A DNA stretch of 64,000 nt from Candidatus Kapaibacterium sp. (lineage in GTDB: Bacteria > Bacteroidota > Ignavibacteria > Kapaibacteriales > Kapaibacteriaceae). Location of the stretch: assembly GCA_030830285.1 (NCBI GenBank), contig JAURNF010000218.1, forward strand, positions 4,780 to 68,779, written 5' to 3'. The position numbers and the translations under genes were made by a program. The notes under the pieces are model-generated. The model was not told where the DNA came from. It did not search any database and saw only the letters and a list, made by a program, of their open reading frames with translations. This document shows positions 19,001 to 26,461 of the stretch, piece after piece; position 1 is the stretch's first letter; the number at the start of each line of letters is the position of its first letter.

Positions 19001-22000
19001 CGTCGATGGGTTCGATGTGATCGTTGGCATGAGGTAGGCAGAGTTGATTGTCAGCGTCTTGCCTGTGCCGTCACCAAGAACAGTGACTGCTGGCGAAAGC
19101 GCTGCGCCACCCTTGCGTACTTGGTAGATCACACCAGCTTGTGTAGTTGCGAGAGAAACTGTGAAGTTCTCTTCGAAGCACACTGGGTTTGGAGTAATCG
19201 TTACGCCAGGGTTTGTTGGCAGTGCGAACACTGTTGTCGATGCTGTTGTAGAGTTGCCGCTCTGGCAAGCTGGTGGGTTTGTTGATGATACTGCACGAAC
19301 ACGGAAGTCGTAGTTCGGAGTAGCAAGTGTTGGCACACCGCCAGCAGGCGATGTGGCATCTGCAAGTGCGATTGAACCCGCACCGCCACCAAATGTTCCA
19401 ACAAGCGTCCATACGCCTGCTCCTGCAGGGCTGCGCTCGAGTTGGTAGTTCGCCCAAGTTACTGTGTTAACAGCAGTAAAGTTGATGAGCGAACCAAAGC
19501 ATGTGCGCTCGCTACCAGCATTTACGGTAAGTGTTGGTGTTGGAGGAATGCCGTGGACGTTGATTGCTGTGTTCGCAACTGATGCAACGTATGGACCGCA
19601 ACCTGTAACAAGGCTAGCACCGCTTGATGTTGCAATTGCACGGAATGTGTACGTTGATGCTGTTGGAGCAGTTGCAGTGAATGCAAGCTCAGCAGCAGGG
19701 ACCGTGAATGTGAGTCCTGCACCTGTACCAGCTACTTGTGGTGCTGTTGAAAGTGCCCACGAAGTACCACCGTTTGTCGATACTTCGAGACGGTACGTCC
19801 AATTGACTTGCGAAGAAGCAAGTGTAATCGTACCGTTTGATCCGCTACAAACGTTTGCTGTAGATGTCGACAGCGTTTGTGCTGTTGGACGTGGGTTGAA
19901 GTTTACGTTGTAGTCAGGTGTAGTTGTACCGCAACCTGCACCACCTGGGAATGTTTCTGTGACCTTCACCCTACCAGGTGTTGTGCCGTAGAACACTACG
20001 CGGATGCGGCTTGCATTGACAGTCGCAGCCAGTGTTTGGCTACCAACTGGTGTTACGTTGCCAGCTGGTGTGATCCAGCTTCCACCGTTGTTTGTTGAGT
20101 ACCCAACGATGAAGCCTTCAGTTGCCTGCCATCCGTAGCTGTTACCAGATACGAGTGTTGTTGAGTAGTCGTATGTGTGTGTCCAAGGACCAGCATGTGG
20201 CTGACCAACTGGGTTGTTGATCTCTTGGCAAACTGCTGTAGGACCAGAAACTACCGGTGTTGGGACCGGAGCAACTGTGAAGCTTGTAACTGTCGTAGTT
20301 GCGCAGCTTGAAGCTGGGTCAGTTGCTGTTACCGTGATCGACTTTGCACCAGCACCACCGAGGTTCGTGATCGAGTTCGTCGTGGCAGGACCAGCAGCTG
20401 AGAGAGTTACACCCGACGCTGTCCATGTGTAGTTAATCGTTGGCTGACCAGAGTTACCGTTCGTCGTTACAGTCAAACCGACTGGAACAATTGTACCAGC
20501 GCAGAGTGACGTAATAGCAGGTGCACCACCAGTTGTTGCAACCTGAGCGTCAGCAGGCATCGCATACAATGTCGTTGTTGTCGAAGCACTTGAGCTTGTG
20601 CAACCAGCAACTGTTTGTGTTGCCGACACTGTTACAACTTGCGATGTTGGAGCTGTTGATGCTACGCGAGCAATCTGACCCCAAGTAACGCTGAATGCGC
20701 TCGGCAGTGTAACTGAACCTGATGTCGTTGTACCAGCAGGAGCGCCCGATACAGTCCAGTTGAGTGTACCACCGGCTGTGCCAGTGAATGTGTATGACTG
20801 CGAGCGTGTTCCGTTTGCGTCAGATGCGCATGATGTTGCTGCACCAGAAGACAAGACAGGAGCGGATGGTGTTTGCGTGATTGTTACAGACGATGTTACC
20901 GTAGCACTTACACATGATGTTGGTGCTGAACCGGTAACTACGCAGCTAACTTGATACGAAGCTGTTGCTGTACCTGGATTTGAGAATGCAACTGTGAACG
21001 ACGATGCGCTTGTTGCTCCCGGTGTACCGATACCTGATGGGTCACTTAATTCAGCCCACAAGTATGTTGGTGAACCGCCATCATTCACAAGACCAGAGAC
21101 GTTCCACGTGTGGCTCAAGCCACCGCAAAGTGTTCCTGATGGAGGTGTGATTGTGAATGATGGGAGTGGCTGGATAGAGATCGTGTATGTTTCAAGCGAT
21201 GCACAACCGCCAACAGTGTACTCGTGAGTGATCGTGCCAGTTGAGCCTGAACCCCATGTCACGTCAAACGTACCAGCACCTGTACCAGTGACTTGACCGC
21301 CACCGATTGAAAGACCACCCGTTGCTGCAGAGAGGCTTGAGTTACCAGATACACTAATCGTGTGTGATCCGGCACCTGCAACAGTGTATGTATGTGTTGC
21401 GCCTGCGCAAGGGATTGTTGCAGCACCGATGCCTGCACCAGTCATGCCAAAGTCAGCAGCTACCGGCGATGCTGTTACTGTTACAGCCATCGTCGTTGTT
21501 GCTTGGCAACCGTTCACTGTGTTCTCAACACATGAGATTGATTGCGCACCTGTTGACGTCCACTGAACCGTTACTTGTGTAACGCCCGTGTTGAAGTTGC
21601 CACCAACACCTGTACCGCCGGTGTTCGTCGATGTAGCTGGGAGAGTTGTTGTTGTTGCTGCGTTTGCAGCGACAATGCTACCACCTGTTAAAACCCAACG
21701 GTAACCATTCGCAACGTTACCAGAGGCCAAACCATATGTATAGTTCAGCGGCGTTGGAGCCGTTTGGAACGATGGGTTGCCCGTTGCAGATGCGAGGAAC
21801 TGACATGGTGTGTTCGCACCAACAATCGACGGAGCTGGAAGAGCGTGTACCGTTGTTGTTGTGCTGTACGTACGAGTACAACCAGACGTTGTTGACTCAA
21901 CAACTGTGACTGTACCTGTACCGCCAGCAGCTGCTGTCCACTGGATCGTGCGCGATGTTGCACCTGTTGACGTACCGTTGATGTATCCACCCTGCCATGT

Positions 22001-23809
22001 GTAGGCAAGACCAGATGCAGAGTACGTGTACGTGTTGCCAAGTCCCGTGTTGCCGGTGATCGTGTAGACAACGTTTGTGTTCGGGCACACTGCAGTTGGT
22101 GAACCGACAACAGTGTTGGCTGGTGGAATTGGGTTAATCACAAGGTTCGCTGTAAACGTAGCCGAGCAAAGGTTGCTTGGTCCGTTTGCAACAATCACCT
22201 GAACCGTTGTTGTCTGTGCAGCTGTTGGCTGGACTACAGCGGCGACCGGGAATGTGATCGTTGGGTTCTGAACTGTTGTCGATGACAACGAAGCACCCGT
22301 TGGGTTCGCTGTGATCGACCAGTTGTATGTGTTACCCGTTGGTGCCGTCAGTGACGACGAAACTGTCGTCGAAACGTTCGCGCACTGCGTTGGTGTACCA
22401 ACCGTGATCGAGCCAGATGGCGTCGTGTAGATTGTTACGCGGTTGTTAAACGTAATAGCTGCCGAAGCACATGATGGTGCTGCAGGGTTAGTTTCAGTAA
22501 CCGTGATGTTATATGACGAACCGCCTTGTGATCCGCCTGCAGGGAATGTGATCGTTGCCTGATCTGCACCCGTGCCGCCTGTAACGATCGTAGCCGCGCC
22601 TTGGGAACAGCTCCAGCTGAACGTCGAACCAGTTACCGTGCGTGTTGCTGTGTACGTTACCGAGCCGCCCTGGCACACATTCTGGTTGCCAGAGATCGAA
22701 GCTGGGTTTGAAGGAGTTGCTGTCGCATTCAACTGCGCTGTAGCCGATGTAACTGTTTCACAGTTGTTCATCGTAGCGCGTGTGTAGAAGAAGTACGATT
22801 GATTCGATGTCGATGCTGGCGGAGCATATACATACTGATATGGAGCAATTCCATCCGAACCAACATTCGTACCGCCAACACCATTACAGTCCACACCAGG
22901 CGTTGGGCACTGGAAGAATTGCACTTGCGTACCTGCGAGTCCAGGAGCTGCTGGATCCCATGAATAGCACACATTCACGTAACCACCTGGGTTCAGAATG
23001 TTTGCTTGGTTGAGGCCAATTGTACCAGCTGGAGCTTGGCAATTGTTCAGGAGACCGATAGAGACTTGATTCTGAGCCGCATTAATAAATGCAGCATTGT
23101 ACTGGATGTCTTCAACTTGGATGATGATGCGGCCAGCGTTCGCTGCGCCAACGCAGTGGAGCTGAAGCTGGACGTCAACAACGTCAGCGTTAGCAACACC
23201 AGGTGCGCCACCAGGAAGGAAGAACGGAACATCTTCGAATGTTACATAGAGAATGTTCGTTGCAGCATTGAATTCCCACCAGATCTGACCACCAAGCTGT
23301 GGTGACAGGTCAGTGTTACAGAGGTAGATGGCATTGTACGTCTGGTTCAGACCAGGCGCGCCAAGATTGCGTGGAGCAATCTGTGTTTCAAGTGGAGCGT
23401 TACGGAACGTGATGAAGCCGTTCGATCCGATGTAGAAACCATTGACGCCAAGGTCAATTGTTTCGCCATGGAATACAAACTGCTCACCAGGAATCAGGAT
23501 TTGTCCTGAAACTTGGTCGTCGTCGAGATTGACAACGTTAGCCGCAACTGGCGCAACTTGAGCCGCTGCAGCAACACCTGCTCCAGCATACCCAATGTTC
23601 ACGCCTGCCGGTGTGAGGTTACCGGTCACCGTCGTCGATGATCCAGCACAAACTGGTGCCGTAGAATACGTTGTTGTCAACGTAGTCTGCGCTTGAACCG
23701 AACTGCTACTGAGCAGACCGGCCGTCGTGATCATCACGAGCAACAGCGCGCGGAGCCATAGCCCCACCTTCCGTTGTCCTGATGAGTACGTGGAATCGAA
23801 TCGATTCAT
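13088..23809 (-). CDS. Giant Ig/PKD-repeat surface protein with T9SS sorting domain (3573 aa)
   Basis: The frame extends upstream to 23989, but I place the start at ATG 23809. GGAGG stands five bases before it, and the encoded N-terminus is then a clean signal peptide (core LWLRALLLVMITTAGLLSSS, end SVQA). After a non-repetitive N-terminal region of about 330 residues (NGFITFRNAP resembles nidogen-like folds) come about 33 tandem domains. The first 28 or so are 84-120 residues each, with the pattern (T/A)P.I.GP..VC.....Y, a central TY.W.VTGG, V.WTT.G..TV.VT and C, and each ends in a P dipeptide. Five shorter ones of about 72 residues follow (FCEGGSVTLTAP ... YLWSNGATTQSI). Paired cysteines in most domains suggest one disulphide each. 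The tail has RVSPNPTNGRF and LSAGAYNVVVSAG, a T9SS type A domain. It is probably an adhesin or surface-layer fibre; the ligand is unknown. Confidence 0.9.
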   Translation of the reverse strand: MNRFDSTYSSGQRKVGLWLRALLLVMITTAGLLSSSSVQAQTTLTTTYSTAPVCAGSSTTVTGNLTPAGVNIGYAGAGVAAAAQVAPVAANVVNLDDDQVSGQILIPGEQFVFHGETIDLGVNGFYIGSNGFITFRNAPLETQIAPRNLGAPGLNQTYNAIYLCNTDLSPQLGGQIWWEFNAATNILYVTFEDVPFFLPGGAPGVANADVVDVQLQLHCVGAANAGRIIIQVEDIQYNAAFINAAQNQVSIGLLNNCQAPAGTIGLNQANILNPGGYVNVCYSWDPAAPGLAGTQVQFFQCPTPGVDCNGVGGTNVGSDGIAPYQYVYAPPASTSNQSYFFYTRATMNNCETVTSATAQLNATATPSNPASISGNQNVCQGGSVTYTATRTVTGSTFSWSCSQGAATIVTGGTGADQATITFPAGGSQGGSSYNITVTETNPAAPSCASAAITFNNRVTIYTTPSGSITVGTPTQCANVSTTVSSSLTAPTGNTYNWSITANPTGASLSSTTVQNPTITFPVAAVVQPTAAQTTTVQVIVANGPSNLCSATFTANLVINPIPPANTVVGSPTAVCPNTNVVYTITGNTGLGNTYTYSASGLAYTWQGGYINGTSTGATSRTIQWTAAAGGTGTVTVVESTTSGCTRTYSTTTTVHALPAPSIVGANTPCQFLASATGNPSFQTAPTPLNYTYGLASGNVANGYRWVLTGGSIVAANAATTTTLPATSTNTGGTGVGGNFNTGVTQVTVQWTSTGAQSISCVENTVNGCQATTTMAVTVTASPVAADFGMTGAGIGAATIPCAGATHTYTVAGAGSHTISVSGNSSLSAATGGLSIGGGQVTGTGAGTFDVTWGSGSTGTITHEYTVGGCASLETYTISIQPLPSFTITPPSGTLCGGLSHTWNVSGLVNDGGSPTYLWAELSDPSGIGTPGATSASSFTVAFSNPGTATASYQVSCVVTGSAPTSCVSATVTSSVTITQTPSAPVLSSGAATSCASDANGTRSQSYTFTGTAGGTLNWTVSGAPAGTTTSGSVTLPSAFSVTWGQIARVASTAPTSQVVTVSATQTVAGCTSSSASTTTTLYAMPADAQVATTGGAPAITSLCAGTIVPVGLTVTTNGNSGQPTINYTWTASGVTLSAAGPATTNSITNLGGAGAKSITVTATDPASSCATTTVTSFTVAPVPTPVVSGPTAVCQEINNPVGQPHAGPWTHTYDYSTTLVSGNSYGWQATEGFIVGYSTNNGGSWITPAGNVTPVGSQTLAATVNASRIRVVFYGTTPGRVKVTETFPGGAGCGTTTPDYNVNFNPRPTAQTLSTSTANVCSGSNGTITLASSQVNWTYRLEVSTNGGTSWALSTAPQVAGTGAGLTFTVPAAELAFTATAPTASTYTFRAIATSSGASLVTGCGPYVASVANTAINVHGIPPTPTLTVNAGSERTCFGSLINFTAVNTVTWANYQLERSPAGAGVWTLVGTFGGGAGSIALADATSPAGGVPTLATPNYDFRVRAVSSTNPPACQSGNSTTASTTVFALPTNPGVTITPNPVCFEENFTVSLATTQAGVIYQVRKGGAALSPAVTVLGDGTGKTLTINSAYLMPTITSNPSTSSNVTVDVSAALVQNATHTRAIPAGGCLQSYGSTVVAVLEKPVASISSNATACGGSTTVFTPGNVTPAPNQFFDWTFTTTPPAGTTPTFANRTVNNTVNPFTVTWGDYAVSCNPVAGSPETQTHTVRLIAENANGCLDTTTRSVTLYPTPFDAFVQGDATACVYGGYEEHIKTYSLKRTLGATCTFPTGTTYAWSMSTGTVSGTIRSGQGTTDIIGEWNTTGGSGTGTVTCVVTLPASWGACSSTKSMNVTVYPLPTPAIVGPTDVCQNNPGSPTSTSNYSSTLYTGDTYKWDVVGGTITTPGGAAGAGTVASPSTVTALNQNTITVTWGSTPTNSATVTLTETTPAGCVARNTITVNVRATPTPVISGPTTMCDNAVATFSTANNAPNNTYNWAITGNGTITAGVNTASATVLAGNLAGGNFTISVTETATATTCSKTVSKVVSLAATPVPTITRVTAGGSVGGACVNQTITYGNSDATTGTFGYLWTVSANGAISGANNASTVDVNWTTTGTGTVTLSKWHSATQCTTTVAQNVTVVNPPAPIITGATNVCGNSTQTYSTTNNAGNTYSWSLGNATILSGSGTNALTVKWNNPAPGATLSSTVTVTETNTASGCSNSASVLVTINSMPTQTAIAGPATVCNGSTQNYSVTNGGGQEYSWTVTGGAIVSGNGTSAISVQWTTVGTQTVGVTITTAGTTCSTSLTRNVAVEDQPAPAITGTSPVCTGTTTSYSTPAVAGHTYQWTLSGGGTAVSGTTSNSYSVKWTTAGTHTVTVTQRNASANCQATATMNVVVNQTPTQTAISGPAVVCNGSIENYTVVNVAGQTYTWTVTGGAITDGAGTNDVAVQWTTLGNQTVSVTISTTGTNCSTSLTRNVSVEEQPNPYIAGPTVVCSGETVEYSTDDNAGHSYAWTVSGGGSIVSNPASSTINVQWTTAGSWTLSVTQVNSSGNCARTQIATVVVKQTPTATAISRVTPGGNLNQACQGQQITYSTPANAASTFNWTVTGGTVVGSATGNQVLVNWQNQGNGTITVTETTTGTTCATTRTANVAVGYQPTPAIDGARVVCIDKTHTYATLTVPGSTYNWSITPANAFQTVAGYPAASEITVRWIQPGLHTMTVTETALGGFCVGVQTINVRVNPIPTPAITSATGFGNPSTRRPGVVCNNSTHTYAVTATPDNVFQWAVTGGTILSGQNTNTITVQWGAAGAGTVACTETVPGSDCITTTTQQIDIRRTPTPVITGEVNPCGNATFDYTTPLVTGNTYTWSAIGGTGVQTAPNTFRVTCTAPVWPNTGTASVTVREDVADVAPAGTCFATTTLNVTIRPIPPVPTITGPTVVCATDLTDSPATVNTASYTSSIPTITGASGSLTPTWSVTGGAIVSGQGTLTLNVQWANGGSTPVTGTVTCLHTSTFGCTATGTLSVTVNPLPNPSIVGASSACQNTVENYSTVGVPGNTYVWSLTGGNIIRSGQGTPNVAVEWTLPGVATLTVSETNGFGCTVLNQRQVTVNALPQAQLSVSGPTTFCQGGDVTISAPLGFSNYVWNTGETARSIVVRTTGNYWCVVTDANGCSNRSDTVRVNVFPSALPIVTISGPLTFCEGGSVTLTAPAGFSGYLWSNGATTQSVTVTESGSYTVSVSDGNGCTGTSTEVDVTVYAKPTPTLTVVNGTFCTGDSATVSAPAGYVNYTWVSQNGVSYGTSRSIVVKASDDIFCQVVDVNGCAGVSDTVKLTMNRVQTPVVTVNGPTTFCEGGAVTLTAPEGYTSYVWSNGVVGRTITVDRAGEYFVTVANQTCPAVSAKTSITVNNLPAVPTIQRMGDVLSANSTAATAYQWIRNGVDMPGAANKQLTVNLPGTYRVRITDANGCENTSEGFDVILTDVNDDVVAGHQAALRVSPNPTNGRFTIETIVSEAGPVRIELVNALGELVMTLNETSVAGNFRATVDMGTLSAGAYNVVVSAGSQRWVARMVRQ
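16103..17110 (-). repeat. Two tandem 504-bp units, each coding two Ig-like domains
   Basis: Units 17110-16607 and 16606-16103 have identical length (168 codons). Both begin with TQTAI(A/S)GPA(T/V)VCNGS. By hand alignment the first domains of the two units agree at 59 of 84 residues, and the second domains are clearly related. This marks a two-domain duplication that is younger than the rest of the array. Confidence 0.75.
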
Positions 23810-24064
23810 ACGATCCTCCAAATGAAACTTTGAAATACTGTTATTCGATTTATTCTTCTTCGTTGAGCTAGGTATGATGATTGTATCCCCTGCCGCAAAC
23901 AGCGATTGGCGCCCGTGGCGCCCCGTTGTTTCGGAATGTACATTCGGTCGGGTCATGCGACAGCCGGCCCCTTCGTACAAGTGATTCATACAGTGATTCC
24001 GAACCGTGGATTAATAACGGCGCGGGACACGCCTCCCCCACGCTGGGTGGGACGCGCATCGGCG

Positions 24065-24096
24065 CAAAAATAGGAGGCAACGTCGGATCCACCAAA
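24065..24096 (-). promoter_or_regulatory. Bacteroidota-type promoter of the giant gene
   Basis: On the minus strand TTTG (24096-24093), a 20-base spacer and TATTTTTG (24072-24065) match the -33/-7 consensus TTTG-N19-21-TAnnTTTG. This is the best complete match that I found in the window. Confidence 0.6.
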
Positions 24097-24112
24097 CGGT
24101 AAATTTTGGGTA

Positions 24113-24127
24113 CCTGCCATTGGCAGG
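24113..24127. repeat. Perfect inverted repeat upstream of the giant-gene promoter
   Basis: CCTGCCA and TGGCAGG flank one central base, about 17 bases upstream of the -33 element. A dimeric regulator site is plausible; no regulator is identified. Confidence 0.4.
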
Positions 24128-24191
24128 ACCCGAGCCGTTGCGTAGATGTACTGGCGTGCTTCCATCGTAATCAAATGCAATTCAGTGGTAG

Positions 24192-24213
24192 GGTGTGAAA
24201 TAGATTTCACACC
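24192..24213. repeat. Perfect 10-bp inverted repeat in the obg/giant-gene intergenic region
   Basis: GGTGTGAAAT and ATTTCACACC are separated by the two bases AG. There is no following T-tract on either strand, so an operator-type dyad fits better than a terminator. Confidence 0.45.
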
Positions 24214-24318
24214 ATAAACGCGGAGTTGACGGTTTTGAAGCACGTGTCCCCAAAATCCCAACCCACTTTCATGGCAGAGTAGACTATACAATGACCGTGC
24301 CAAAAAACGGTACATTCG

Positions 24319-25329
24319 TTAAGTGGTTGAGTTTTCAGCACGATACACACTTACGTATCCCCAAAGCGCCTCGACAAGGGGGTCGAGGCCTTCATGCGCA
24401 ACGGCCGAAATCATCATTGGCTTGTGGCGCTTCACCCAGGAATTGGCCTTTAGGGCCTTGCGGCCGTCCTCGTCGAGCAAATCGAGCTTGCTGAGCACAA
24501 CAATCGACTGTTTCTTGGCCATCTGGGGGTTGTATTGCTTGAGCTCTCGCTTCAACACCGCAAGGTCTGCCCCAAGGTCCTCACTGGTGCAGTCAAGCAG
24601 GAACACGAGCACTGCCGTGCGCTCGACGTGACGTAAGAACTGATGCCCCAAGCCTTTACCTTCGTGCGCCCCTTCAATCAACCCAGGAATATCGGCTACC
24701 GAGAAGGAACGGCCAATCCCAGCACGCACAATCCCAAGGTTGGGGATGAGCGTGGTAAAGGGGTAATCGGCAATCTTTGGCTTTGCAGCACTAATCACAG
24801 AGATGAGGGTGCTCTTGCCGGCATTGGGATAGCCCACTAACCCTACATCAGCCAACAGCTTAAGCTCGAATTCGAGCGTGCATTCCTGACCCGGTGTACC
24901 TGGGTCGGCCATGCGCGGAGCTTGGTTGATTGACGTCACGAATTCCGAGTTTCCACGTCCACCACGACCGCCCTTAGCAACAAGGACGCGCTGGCCGTGC
25001 ACGGAAAGGTCTGCAATCTGCTCACCGGATTCGCGATCACGCACCACTGTACCTGCTGGAACACGAATCACGACATCGTCGCCACTCTTGCCTGTGCAGT
25101 TGCTCTGACCCCCTCTTGCACCAGCCTTGGCTTTGTAGATGCGCGTGTACCGGAAGTCGAGAAGCGTCCCAAGTTGTTGATCTGCTTCGACATACACGGA
25201 TCCCCCATTGCCTCCATTGCCACCATCCGGGCCACCCATAGGTACGTACTTTTCACGACGAAACGAGATGTGCCCCGCTCCGCCGTCACCGGCCTTGACT
25301 TCAATCCAGGCCGTATCGATAAAATTCAT
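24319..25329 (-). CDS. obg: GTPase Obg
   Basis: This 336-residue ribosome-associated GTPase is involved in 50S assembly and stress control. The glycine-rich Obg domain (1-158: GDGGAGHISFRREKYVP, GGPDGGNGGNGG, GGRGGRGN) precedes the G domain with P-loop GYPNAGKST (166-174), DIPG and LSKLDL. There is no C-terminal OCT domain, as in many Bacteroidota and proteobacterial forms. AGGAG precedes the ATG by six bases, and the ATG overlaps the stop of the upstream unknown gene (ATGA), so the two are coupled. Confidence 0.96.
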   Translation of the reverse strand: MNFIDTAWIEVKAGDGGAGHISFRREKYVPMGGPDGGNGGNGGSVYVEADQQLGTLLDFRYTRIYKAKAGARGGQSNCTGKSGDDVVIRVPAGTVVRDRESGEQIADLSVHGQRVLVAKGGRGGRGNSEFVTSINQAPRMADPGTPGQECTLEFELKLLADVGLVGYPNAGKSTLISVISAAKPKIADYPFTTLIPNLGIVRAGIGRSFSVADIPGLIEGAHEGKGLGHQFLRHVERTAVLVFLLDCTSEDLGADLAVLKRELKQYNPQMAKKQSIVVLSKLDLLDEDGRKALKANSWVKRHKPMMISAVAHEGLDPLVEALWGYVSVYRAENSTT

Positions 25330-26444
25330 AGGTAGCTCCTGTGCATGGCCTGCGCAAACTCCATGGCCGCCGCACTATCGGGCGCCACACCCTGCCGGGC
25401 AAACCAACGGTCGAGCTCGCCAGCAGCTTCTCGCCATGTCGCACGTCGCAGGATCTCCTGCACGGTGTGGTCAAATTGGGTGTGATCCCGTGAAAAGATC
25501 TTCTTTACGATTCGCTCCTTGGTAGAAGCATCAAGCTGGGCAATAAACTTTGCCACCCGCTGGGCTGCCTGAGGTCCCTCGCTTTGCTCGGGAGAGGTCT
25601 CAGCTGTCTGAGGTCCCTCGCTCTGCTCGGGAGAGCTCTCAGCAAAATCATTCGTCCCAATCGAGGCGATCACGTCGTTGATCACGTCGATCAGCTTGCT
25701 ACGCGTGAGCGTACGGAGCTCCTCGCGGTACAGCAGGCGTTCGAGCGCCTGCGAAATTGGGATAGCCCCTTTATCATCCAAAAAGATGATGACGGCCTCG
25801 GTTGGCACTGCCTCGGAGGGCAGATTTGGGTCGGCTTCGTAGAAAAACCCGTACAACCCATCCAACAACCGCACGAATTCGTCCTGCGAGAGGTCCAGAA
25901 TGGCGTCGTTATCGACCTTTTCGACGATCCGCTCGAACTCGATGACGCTGAGGATCTCGTACGACGAGGCTTCTGCCGGACGTGTGGCCGCCCACTGACG
26001 GATCCCGTCGAGGAGATATGCGTTGTCTGTGAGGTAGTTGAGCCGCATCAGGACTTCGTAAAGGGGCTTTGTAGGCTCCCCACGGTACACAAACCACTTG
26101 AGGGTGGTACGTGGACGGCACAAGAAGTTCAGACGGGTCTTAACGGCTGCATCGATGGTTGCATTCAGTTCCTCGTGGTCGAACCGGGCCGACCCAAGGT
26201 AGAGCTCGTCAAGCTTCGGGAAAACGCTCTGCAGCTCGGGCGCGGACGTATCGAACCGTGGGTTCGATGCACGCAGTGCCCGCTCCTCATAGAGCCACCA
26301 CTCCGCCTCGGCCTTGAAAAAGGCCCTGTACGAAGGATGAATATTCGCGTTTGCCAGAATGGCTGCGAGAGATGTGCTGGGTTGACGCGTGTCGAGTCGC
26401 TGCTTGAGTTGCTTGCGAACACGGTCAATCTCTTTCTCGAACAT
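25326..26444 (-). CDS. Unknown charged cytoplasmic protein upstream of obg
   Basis: I do not recognise this 372-residue protein. There is no signal peptide or membrane segment. It is rich in charged and helical stretches (FEKEIDRVRKQLKQRL at the start; AEAEWWLYEERALRA near 47-61). A low-complexity insert near residues 268-294 consists of two copies of the 13-residue unit SPEQSEGPQ(T/A)A plus flanks, encoded by a tandem palindromic DNA repeat. The C-terminus (ATWREAAGELDRWFARQG) resumes a helical pattern. A long open frame exists on the opposite strand, but the ATGA coupling to obg and the normal amino-acid mix favour this one. A role linked to ribosome assembly can only be guessed from the operon. 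Confidence 0.75.
   Translation of the reverse strand: MFEKEIDRVRKQLKQRLDTRQPSTSLAAILANANIHPSYRAFFKAEAEWWLYEERALRASNPRFDTSAPELQSVFPKLDELYLGSARFDHEELNATIDAAVKTRLNFLCRPRTTLKWFVYRGEPTKPLYEVLMRLNYLTDNAYLLDGIRQWAATRPAEASSYEILSVIEFERIVEKVDNDAILDLSQDEFVRLLDGLYGFFYEADPNLPSEAVPTEAVIIFLDDKGAIPISQALERLLYREELRTLTRSKLIDVINDVIASIGTNDFAESSPEQSEGPQTAETSPEQSEGPQAAQRVAKFIAQLDASTKERIVKKIFSRDHTQFDHTVQEILRRATWREAAGELDRWFARQGVAPDSAAAMEFAQAMHRSYL
25569..25642. repeat. Tandem pair of a 39-bp-period palindromic repeat inside a coding gene
   Basis: Two 35-bp copies (25569-25603 and 25608-25642) are each bounded by CTGAG...CTCAG and contain GGTCCCTCGCT(T/C)TGCTCGGGA. They are separated by CTGT and differ at only a few bases. 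The copy is imperfectly palindromic and in frame (39 bp = 13 codons). It resembles short dispersed palindromic elements that insert in bacterial genes. Confidence 0.7.
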
Positions 26445-26461
26445 GACGGCAAGTTACGAAC

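Larger units (their letters stand above)
23810..24318. other. 509-bp intergenic region between obg and the giant gene
   Basis: I see no convincing gene here. The minus-strand transcript from the promoter at about 24065-24096 would have a leader of about 250 bases ending in the GGAGG site at 23815-23819. Two inverted repeats lie upstream of that promoter (24113-24127 and 24192-24213). Short open frames exist on both strands but lack ribosome sites or recognisable products. No tRNA or known riboswitch pattern is apparent. Confidence 0.7.

Noticed and set aside
13100..22700. Regularly spaced similar sequences that might suggest a CRISPR or satellite array
   Set aside because: The spacing is 220-350 bp, the reading frame is preserved throughout and the units translate as Ig-like domains, so they are coding repeats.
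23810..23989. N-terminal extension of 60 codons on the giant protein from ATG 23989
   Set aside because: It would put the signal peptide 75 residues inside the protein, has no ribosome site, and GGAGG before ATG 23809 gives a normal secreted protein.
23881..24102. 73-codon plus-strand frame in the intergenic region
   Set aside because: There is no ribosome site, no recognisable product, and it overlaps the giant gene leader and promoter.
24294..24316. Short inverted repeat ACCGT...ACGGT after obg as a terminator
   Set aside because: Only a 5-bp stem with an eight-base loop and no T-tract after it on the minus strand.
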